A stretch of DNA of 38,982 nucleotides from Lingula anatina (lineage: Eukaryota > Brachiopoda > Lingulata > Lingulida > Lingulidae), in contig NW_019775618.1 of NCBI RefSeq assembly GCF_001039355.2, positions 249,701 through 288,682 of the forward strand, given 5' to 3'. Positions 9,655-38,982 of the stretch are shown piece by piece; within the stretch, counting starts at the first letter, position 1; the number at the start of each line of letters is the position of its first letter. Made by a program: the position numbers and the translations under genes. Below the pieces are notes generated by a model. That model was not told the origin of the DNA and ran no database searches. It was given only the letters and a program-made list of their open reading frames with translations.

Positions 9655-10788
9655 GACGGGATTTCGTTCAAGCAGACGACAAAACTTGCGTACCATGGGT
9701 TAGAAAGGTCGTCTGACTATCCTAAGATAATAAACACGTATTCAAGTTAGAAAAATCAAAGGTCTTGGCTCACTGCTGCATTAAAAATAATTTTGTGAGG
9801 TACAAATCTTGAATGATTTTACAGAAAAAAAGAAAAGGGATCGGGATAAACTGATAAAACGCCCAAGGCAAAATGCGAAGACTTCAGTGAGCAAATGAAA
9901 CGGAAAATCTCTATGTTAGAAATTCTTTCCACCGAGTCCTGTCAGATATCAGAGATAGGTTTCTACTGAGATCATCTTTCAAATGCACCTAAAGTAATCA
10001 CAACGCAGTTCCTTTCTCTTTTATTTTCTAACCACAATTTTGATGAACTGCACTCGCATGTATCGTATCTGAAAAGAAAAGCATAAGATGCTTATACTGG
10101 TGGTGTATCATCCCACGCGCCAGCATCCATAGCCTTAGCAGCGTCCAATTATTTCCTGTAACTTATGAACAAATTCCTGATAATCTTGGTAAGCTGTTGA
10201 ACTTAGCAGTCAAAATAATAAACGGTCTCCGCGGGCGCTGTGGCTGTGTTATGACCGGAAGGAGAGGGAATCGAGTGCGAGAAGAAGAAACGAGGCTCTG
10301 TGGATTACGGAGAGTAATACAGGTTTATTACACAGCGATTACACAAGATTGCGTGTGTCAAATCCCATTTCTGAACACACCACCTTCGTCGTCCTCACTG
10401 GATTACGGCATATTAGGCCGAGGCTCTGTCTGAGCGCTGTCCACGGCCTGAATGGGCTTTTGTTCGTGGTCGTAGTCCATCTTGATTACTACTCGCTGAT
10501 ACACGCACCTGTTAGATACTCGGCTTTGCAGATACGTGCACAGAGCGTTATCCTGGTAGGCTTAGTTTGTCATCAGAGTCTAGGCTAGCAGTGACAGTGA
10601 GTACGTGGTCTGATTCTGGTGTATATTTATGCAGTTAGGTAGTCCTACTAAGCAGGGGCCAAGTATACGGATGTCTATGCTGAGTTCTTATACAAAAGAA
10701 GCATTGCGGTTATCGCCCTCATAGATAGTTGCTATCTCGCGTTGCATGTGGTATAGGAACTTGACACTCTAGTTTTTCTACATTTCAG
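9655..10788 (+). other. Upstream flank of the polo-like kinase gene
   Basis: No exon with recognisable homology. 10200-10600 is more GC-rich than its surroundings (e.g. ctccgcgggcgctgtgg), so a promoter or a non-coding first exon could lie there, but I see no convincing TATA box or initiator. A good 3' splice site, agtttttctacatttcag, ends at 10788. That suggests the first coding exon may be preceded by a 5' UTR exon further left. Confidence 0.4.
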
Positions 10789-10844
10789 GCGATAACAGAA
10801 CGAAGCAGCACACATTAGAGGCATGTAACACTGGAGCAAAATAC

Positions 10845-32252
<21,408 letters not shown>

Positions 32253-33750
32253 TCATGGTGAAAAATACTGTTCTTGTGTGGGAACCATTCCCCGTTTTTT
32301 TTTCACAACTGATCTCAATGCAGTATAATTGAATCGCGATGATATATAACTGATGAAAGCTGTAGTTTGAGATGTCATGATGTTATTTTGGAGAACTGGT
32401 GATTCGATTTTTTCTTTTTGTCAATGCAATGTCCTGGGTTTGACCAATCAGGAAGAAAACATTCTGGTGCTTTGGAGATATACAAGTAGATGCCTTACAT
32501 CTTCAATGCAATGTTTATAATCATTGTCCTATACCTGGATTTGAAGACATCGTTCTTTGTGTTTCTTTCATATATTAGACAAGTGACTCCAGAACACTTT
32601 ACAATTGAGTAAAGGAGGATTTATACTTAAGACATGGATCGCATCAAGGAATAATATGACTTTTTCATCTTAACTGTTTTCATGTGAAAACGCCTCAGAA
32701 GAAAAAACGACTTCCCTGATACTTCTGCCTTCACTGTATAAGAAGAATTATGAATGTGTTCTTCACATGCTTATACAAGAGAAAAGTTCTACCATTTTTT
32801 ACCAAATAGAAAAGCATGATTTTTACACTTACAGCTCTTGAGTGCAAAACAGTAACAGGTACAATGTTCAACTGTCAGTTACTGCAAGGCAATACAATGG
32901 CAGCAATTGAGGCTTCCTACTTTGTCTATTCACTGTGGTATCAAAACCAAAAGGGTGGAACCAATATCCAAAATGTCTTCCATGTACTTATATCAGGGAT
33001 TGTGAGCAATATGTTTGTAAGGCAAACTTTAGACAGATCTCTTGTGATTTAAGATTCAGTTTATAGGAAAGTGCCATTGGAATTCCAAAATAATGGTGTG
33101 TATATAATTATCTATATATAAGGGTACTCTTCCAACTGTTTAAAAATTTTTTTCAGTGATCTCATTATGTATCTCATTAACATTGTTATAGATGTTAAGC
33201 CAATTCTTAATCAGCTAAGGGTAACTTGAACTTATGAAAAATTTTCCTTGTAAAACCCAAGTTTGTTTCATTTTGTGGGTAATTTTGAAAATTCCGTTTT
33301 TGTAAGGTTTGTGATTTTGGTGCTGTTTCCCATTTGGAGGTAAAAATTATATTATCAAGCAATGCATACATGGAAGAGAATGTACATTCCACAGTATGCT
33401 CAGAATCAAAATGAGTATTGTAAATACATACCAGTTTAAGTGTTATCGGTTGATTTTGTTTCAAGTGCAATGCTTTTTTTTCTCTGTACATAAGTTTTCA
33501 GTTGTCATATCTTATGTTAAGGCAATTTTGTTTGTGAACAGCCTAATGGTGTTGAAGACAAGGTGAAAATTGAGTGTTGTGGACTGCAATGTTTTCATAG
33601 AATGAGGTTGCACATCCCATCTTGATGGTGAGAACTTGGTTTTCTTTCAGAAGCTGTGAAAGACCAATTTAATGCATTTCAGTTCGTTTATTTTTCATTT
33701 TCATTGTAAGTGTTTAAGTTCATTCAATAAATTATCATCAGAGATCAAAT
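32253..33750 (+). other. PLK2: Kinase 3' UTR
   Basis: About 1.5 kb after the TAA. AATAAA at 33726-33731 is followed by a GU-rich tract (tttgtgttg), so the likely cleavage site is near 33745. Scattered ATTTA pentamers do not form a clear AU-rich element. Open frames here (e.g. 32816-33052) show no family resemblance. Confidence 0.65.
33726..33731 (+). promoter_or_regulatory. Kinase poly(A) signal candidate
   Basis: AATAAA with a GU-rich downstream element within 30 bases. Confidence 0.55.
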
Positions 33751-34385
33751 TTGTGTTGATCATTTAAAGATGTGCACACACAAAAGAGAGATAACAAATA
33801 TTAATATGAAATCCAGTGTTCCTCAATAAATACATTGAAAAAGACTGATAATAATTTAGGTTCCATTTTACCACCAAAATGCAGTAATCGCATTTATTCT
33901 AAAATCTGTGCTTGGCATTGGACCACGTGGACCTTTATATAGATGGCTATCCTCCGTAATAATCTTTTATGAGATTTTAAAGACACAATTTTAAAAATAA
34001 AACAATGAATAATTTTGAATGTGGGAACAGATTTATCTACCATTACTTAGTGCAGGAAAATGGTGTTTACTCCAGGAAGATCCGTCTTATGGCGCCACCA
34101 GAATGTTTTCCATTAACATTTGGCAGATTTACATGTTTACACTTGTCCAGAATTTAGGTGAAAAATAAACATTTTAATTGACTATAATTTTAGAAGATTG
34201 AATTTTTTCATATAAGTAATATTTTGTGCTGTAGCAGTTATAAGGATTCCAGCACTCAACCATAAGGTACCAGATTCTGATAGCTTCCTCTTTATCACAA
34301 TATTGGCAATTTTAGTGGAAATTTCTGTAATGTGTATCATTCTCATAAAATATACACCAATGAGACCGAGATAAGCATAACAAAC
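33751..34385. other. Spacer between the convergent 3' ends
   Basis: AT-rich spacer with no gene recognised. Other AATAAA hexamers on the plus strand (about 33823 and 34158) could extend the kinase transcript, so the convergent UTRs may overlap. Confidence 0.5.
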
Positions 34386-36231
34386 ACAAACATTTCCTCA
34401 TTAAGCTTAATTTATTTGCTTAATCTTTAGGTCCATCTTACATTTTACACCCAATTCGATGTCTGGTAATAATTAAATCATGTAATTTATCTGTCACTCA
34501 ACCTGAATCAATGGGACAAATTATTTACAGAGGTTAACACTTATGTACAATTGAAGTTAATATATTTAAGGAACAAGTCCACTTTCCTTTGCTCTACCAA
34601 CTTTTTTACAATTAAATGATTGGATCAAATTTTCCTTTTTTATCTATTCTAAACTAAAACCTACACAACAGTAACAAGCAGACGGCTTGATCATTTCATT
34701 TCATATGTAAATACACATCAATATCAACTATCAAACAAGCATATATCATATAATTCAGAAAGACTCAGTTCAACTTATTATGGCAATGATTCAACAACCA
34801 TTTCATTTCATACAGCCAGTGCTGTGAGAAGAGAAGCTAAATCTAGTTTCTCCACTGAATATAGTTCTACACTACAATGTTGTGCTATTAATACAGATTC
34901 ACTGGGAATGACAGTACGTATCACAGATTAGAAAATTGCTTGCAACTTCTTCAAATAGCATTCAGCACAACTGCACAATCTGTCTACAGCTAGTTCTAGA
35001 AAAAAAACTACAAAATAGTGGGGCAGCTGTAATACAGCATTTCCAAGAATAAACAAGTTGGCGATTTTAAAAATCTAAACCAATTTTAATACATATGCTG
35101 AGTTGCAACTTAAAGAATAAAGCTATCTGTAGTACAGGTATACAAATGATGTCTGAGTGACATTTTTTTAAAGAGTGATTACCACTTAGAAATAATATGA
35201 CAAGAGGGGCCCACGTCAACTTTTTTTTTATACCTGGCCCACAAATTTAAAGAAATGACACTTCTATTCATTTCATATACTGATTCATCCTTTAGCAATT
35301 TTCAATAAAACCACAATATTTCTTGACTTAACAATATAAACCGATGGAAACGTATGATAATAATGAGTGAAATTTATAATCACAAGACTAATTTGGTGAA
35401 ATTTAAAGACATGCAATATATAAATCAATAGCTAAGTGTTTCAAAATAAATTCATCAACACTGAACCAAAGTCCAACACAAAATCTAACTCTCACCAAAC
35501 AGAAAATGTCCCAACAAAAATGTAATTTACAAATAACATTTACTGAAATCATCATTGTCTTGAATGTTCGGGTCAAAAATTGAAATTGCTCACGTGTGAC
35601 CCTTCACTGTCCTGCAGCAGGCAAAACACACCATCTCAGCATATTTCAAGACAAATTTGTAAACATTTATTTATCTTAAAACCATTTTACAGCACCATAT
35701 TCTGTGACAATTATTAGAGGACGGACCCTCTCCTCTCAGAATATGATGAACATTTACAGTCAGACTGTTCCTGACTGGTGGTAGAAAAGAGATCAGTGGG
35801 CGTTTCAACTAAGTTGAAAAGTTTTTCATTGCCCCACAAACCCAATGTGTGCCAGTGAAGACTTTCAAATGGCCACGGGGCATTTCATCATGAAAAACAG
35901 AATAGTTACAACTTCACTTTGAGTTTACAATGAATCACAATATTTTAAACAGCTTCTTATTGGCTTTTTTCTGTAGTAATGCACCACCTAATTGGCTGTG
36001 AAACTGTCCCAGCATGCATTAGTCAAGTAACCAAGGTTCCCATTGCCAGAGACCTCATGTCACATGTTCCCTCTTTGGATTTATAACTTACACAGCATGT
36101 ATCAATCACTAAAACAAGCCATCCATTGGCTGCGATCTCAAGTCATGTCTCTTCATTGGCTGTGAAACATTCACAGGAAGTAACCAGTTGAGTTATGGAT
36201 CTTTCTATTGACTGAAGGCCAAGTCATGGGA
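34386..36231 (-). other. PIK3R1: 3' UTR of the p85-type gene
   Basis: Downstream of the stop on the minus strand. A minus-strand AATAAA (TTTATT on the plus strand at 34411-34416) is followed downstream on that strand by a GU-rich run (gtttgtgtttgtt), giving a UTR of about 1.8 kb. A nearer AATAAA at 35666-35671 has no GU-rich element. No other exon seen. Confidence 0.5.
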
Positions 36232-36442
36232 TCACTGCATGTAAGTATATGAGCTCCCAGGCTGTGGGGCTTTCACAGGGTGAACTAATGTCACATCCAG
36301 CTCAGGGTTGTGTTCATGCAGTGAAGTTTCACGGTAATGAAGGACCAAGTCCAGTAGAGTCTGATGAATAAAGAAAGGTTCGGCAAACCCAAAGCCTGTC
36401 GCCTTGTGTTCTATTACACAGTGCCCTGTTCGGCCATTTGCA
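36232..36442 (-). CDS. PIK3R1: p85 terminal exon: rest of cSH2 and C-terminus
   Basis: Completes the asparagine and encodes [37 protein letters not shown] and [11 protein letters not shown], then a tail [11 protein letters not shown] and TGA (36234-36232 on the plus strand). The tail is several residues longer than the human ending after YPVYAQQ. Confidence 0.96.
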
Positions 36443-38940
36443 CTGAAAGAGAATAACAGCAATGTCAAATTATATGAATTTATTTTTTCTTCAATATCTC
36501 TTTTACTTTCAAAGATAGCTTATTGAACACCTTGTTTTGCATAATGTTATATAAGCTATTTTCATTTAAACTGAAGCGTTTAATTTTCAAAATGTACAAA
36601 CTGCATGTTAATTTGGTACAGTTATTCTGTAAAGAGAATGACATCTTCAGAGCACCTGACGCCACACTTTACTTACTTTAATGACAGTGCGTAGGAGTTC
36701 ATCTTGCTGCTAGGTCGGATCAGGAAGGTACCGTCTGGCTTATTCTGCAGGAGGTTCTCTGCCGTGTACCTATCACAGTCGATGTACCATGTGCTCTCGT
36801 TGTAGTGAGCTATGCTGGGGAGGTCGTTATTCATGACAGGGGCACTGAAATTATCAAAATACTTTTTCTAAGTATGGAAGACAGAACTTCACTTCTCCAT
36901 TCTGAAATGTAGTTATATTGATAAAACAAAGGTTCATAGCCCCTTTCTCTATTTAATGATCATGGTTAAATTAAAATTTTCACAACATTAAATTTATATT
37001 CAACTAAGTCTCAATGCAAATAAAAACATCATTTACAATAAAAATAAATAAATAAATAATTATTAAAAAACACCAACATCATATGGAGTAATTTTTTCAA
37101 TAATCTAAAAGACTGATCCTGTGGTTAATAGTCTTACCCGACATAGTAGGGTTCCTCCTCATCAGGAGTACCCTGACTAATCCTCCTCTCCGTCTCCCCT
37201 AGCAGCTTTTCATCTATGTAATCTTTGTTCACATTTTTGTCAATCAGGTATCTGAAAACAAGAAAATAAAAAAATGTGAAAAATATTGATTAAAAGATAA
37301 ATTGCGCTCTTGAAACATGAAGAGTTGCACAGTTGCTGTAACATATAGTAAGAAGAGGAGAAAATCAAGTTCAACTTTAAGTTAAAATTGCCACATGTAG
37401 AATTCCTTTGTCAAATGGTACTTACTTAATATACTGTTCCCGTAGTTTGTATTCTCTCTTGATTTCTGGTTTCAGACTGTTCATCTCCTCAATGAGGCGG
37501 CGGTTCTCTTCAGTCTGATATCTCAAATCTTCCTCCAACTGTTCTTTACTTCTCTTGATTTCCTGAAGTCGGTCAGCTAACAATTTGTAGTTCTCCTCTA
37601 ACCTAAAAGAAAAAATACCAATAATGAAATACAAAAGAAACATGATTCATAAACAAGAATCATTGTTATAACTAACTTAATTTTAAATTTCAAAGACCTT
37701 TAGATAACAGTCTATTTAAAATAAACTTAAATCTTATATTATGGCAATGTTTCATTTGCCAAAACTCTATCGTCCTAAAATCTGCCCAGAATTCCACTTA
37801 CTTCTGCAGCTCGTGGGGCTGGGCCTGCTGCTTAAACTTGTCGTGAAGCGTAATCTGGTCCTCAAATACCGTGATTGTTTCTGAGAAGGCATCCAACGCC
37901 TGGTGCTTAAGTTGAAGCTCCTGGAATTCAAATCATCAAGAGTGAGTTCATTGGCTTTGCCTTCAATTGGAATCAAACAAACTAAATAAATAAATTGATA
38001 TTTTATGAAATGGAACTGCATAAAAACTTTCCAGTTTGTTAAGTAGGGAGGTTTTAATTTCACACACCTGCGTAGTTCTTGAATGTCCATCATACAGCTT
38101 GTCATATTTCAAAGTCTTCTTCAAGTATTCTCTATTGATCTCTACCAGTCTCTTACACACCTCATCTAAATTGGCGTTCAAGTCCGCATCTTCAGCCTGA
38201 AATTGTCATCATGAAAAAATCAAATATGCATAAAAAAGACGAATCCTGCAATGTAGTAAATATAATTTGTTAGACATTTTGATATTAAAATATTGACAGT
38301 CAATAATTTACATACATATATATCAAAGATGTTTTTTCATCCAATAACTGCTCAGAAGCATAAATTCACATTCAGAGTAATATTTTTGACCATCTTGACC
38401 ATCCAGCCTCACTGACCTGCTGATGTTTGGACAGTGGGTACTTGAGGGTGACATCCAGTGTCTTGTTGTACTGCCCCAGGGTGTGCTGTCTGTAATGGGC
38501 CACCAGCTCCTGTACTGAGGAGAACTTTAGAGGCTCCACAAACCCATACTTGCCATTCTTGTGATAGATCTTGATTAACTTATTGCTGCCACCTTTCCTG
38601 GAAGTGAAATAAGAAATGATTTAATTTTTGTTAATGGTAAGCATGAAAGTGAATATCAATTATTTTACAGAGATAATTATAAAAAAGTCTGCTGTTCTTA
38701 CAGCTCAAGGAACAATACTATCCTGAAGAATGTGCAACTTAATTACAGTTAAATCTTATACTTTAAATATCTGAACAATAGATGAATCTGAGCACATCTC
38801 AATCCCCAGGTAAGTGGTATCCAGTGTGTTATGTTTACCTGAGTGTTAGTGTGTAGTCTCCATCTCTGGACCATGTGGTGGCATTCCTCACCAAGAAAGT
38901 ACCATCAGGTGTGTCCTTTAACTTCTCATTCACCTCCTCT
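36232..38940 (-). CDS. PIK3R1: PI3-kinase regulatory subunit, p85 type (3' part: nSH2, iSH2, cSH2)
   Basis: The adaptor of class IA phosphoinositide 3-kinase: its SH2 domains bind phospho-YxxM receptors and its inter-SH2 coiled coil holds and restrains p110. Eight exons join in frame in descending order (38940-38839, 38597-38417, 38196-38068, 37920-37802, 37602-37426, 37251-37138, 36844-36677, 36442-36232), about 399 residues plus stop. nSH2: [20 protein letters not shown], then [30 protein letters not shown] and LDVTLKYPL. iSH2 is a charged coiled coil with [18 protein letters not shown] and EEMNSLKPE. cSH2: [19 protein letters not shown], then [11 protein letters not shown] and LDVTLVHPV. 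All align with human p85 as I recall it. The start of nSH2 and any SH3/RhoGAP region lie beyond 38982, so p85 and p55 forms cannot be told apart. Confidence 0.95.
36677..36844 (-). CDS. PIK3R1: p85 exon: cSH2 phosphotyrosine pocket
   Basis: Encodes a short linker and then [19 protein letters not shown] and [24 protein letters not shown] carries the phosphotyrosine-binding arginine. Ends with two bases of an asparagine codon, donor gtaagt. Confidence 0.95.
37138..37251 (-). CDS. PIK3R1: p85 exon: end of iSH2 and linker
   Basis: Encodes [19 protein letters not shown] and an acidic linker ([10 protein letters not shown]), comparable to human [20 protein letters not shown] plus its acidic stretch. 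Ends with two bases of a glycine codon, donor gtaaga. Confidence 0.9.
37426..37602 (-). CDS. PIK3R1: p85 exon: iSH2 turn and helix 2
   Basis: Encodes [40 protein letters not shown] and [25 protein letters not shown] keeps the asparagine equivalent to human N564, which contacts the p110 C2 domain. The human D560 position is isoleucine here. Acceptor cttttag, donor gtaagt. Confidence 0.95.
37802..37920 (-). CDS. PIK3R1: p85 exon: iSH2 helix 1, second part
   Basis: 39 codons plus two bases of a lysine. [20 protein letters not shown] matches human [20 protein letters not shown] position by position. Acceptor aattccag, donor gtaagt. Confidence 0.94.
38068..38196 (-). CDS. PIK3R1: p85 exon: iSH2 helix 1, first part
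   Basis: 43 codons, phase 0 to 0. Includes [16 protein letters not shown] and [13 protein letters not shown], paralleling human [30 protein letters not shown]. Donor gtgtgt. Confidence 0.92.
38417..38597 (-). CDS. PIK3R1: p85 exon: rest of nSH2
   Basis: Completes the arginine and encodes [38 protein letters not shown] and [14 protein letters not shown]. These match the second half of nSH2 and the start of the linker helix. Ends phase 0, donor gtcagt. Confidence 0.95.
38839..38940 (-). CDS. PIK3R1: p85 exon: nSH2 phosphotyrosine pocket
   Basis: The first base completes an arginine codon, then [19 protein letters not shown] and [15 protein letters not shown] carries the arginine that binds phosphotyrosine. 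Ends with two bases of the next arginine, at donor gtaaac. It is the last exon in view; the preceding exon should lie just beyond the window edge. Confidence 0.93.
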
Positions 38941-38982
38941 CTGGAATAACACACCACCCTCATGTTAATATTACTCTTCTTA

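Noticed and set aside
10197-10588. Two overlapping plus-strand frames in a GC-richer stretch before the kinase
   Set aside because: No recognisable protein and no partner splice site; more likely promoter or 5' UTR sequence.

Overview
This window is nuclear DNA of an animal. It is AT-rich with long introns, and its genes are split by GT-AG introns. Three metazoan genes are recognisable from translated exons. Left to right they are the 3' end of SPTLC1 (serine palmitoyltransferase subunit 1, + strand), a complete polo-like kinase of PLK2/PLK3 type (+ strand, 12 coding exons, 668 codons as read here), and the 3' half of a PI3-kinase p85-type regulatory subunit (- strand, convergent with the kinase). 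A p85 adaptor together with a PLK2/3-type kinase implies a bilaterian or close relative. An invertebrate such as a mollusc is my guess; nothing in the sequence proves the phylum.

Layout. 1-4671 is a second version of 5035-9481: SPTLC1 last exon, its 3' UTR and about 4 kb of downstream DNA. 4673-5359 holds the last three SPTLC1 exons. 9483-9648 is a small candidate transposon with inverted ends. 10845-32252 is the kinase gene; its first intron (11079-21714) contains a 137-base gap and two more duplicated stretches. 32253 to about 33750 is the kinase 3' UTR, and about 34390-36231 is the 3' UTR of the p85 gene on the other strand. 36232-38940 holds eight p85 exons covering part of nSH2, the inter-SH2 coiled coil and cSH2; the upstream exons lie beyond the window.

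The window is a scaffold of contigs. Three isolated single N bases (4672, 16950, 18872) each separate two near-identical direct copies. The simplest reading is contig ends or allelic haplotypes that overlap but were not merged, so most of the apparent duplication is probably not in the animal.

The three genes do not form a pathway; each is a separate housekeeping or signalling gene. The feature I find most unusual is a minisatellite at the end of the penultimate SPTLC1 exon. Its 42-base unit carries the exon end plus its 5' splice site, so the real donor is followed by an array of decoy donors, whose number differs between the two versions. Second-tier observations are a CArG box plus ETS-site pair upstream of the kinase, a perfect CRE palindrome inside its first coding exon, a foldback element 15 bases after exon 5, and a sharp switch in divergence between the two SPTLC1-downstream copies.
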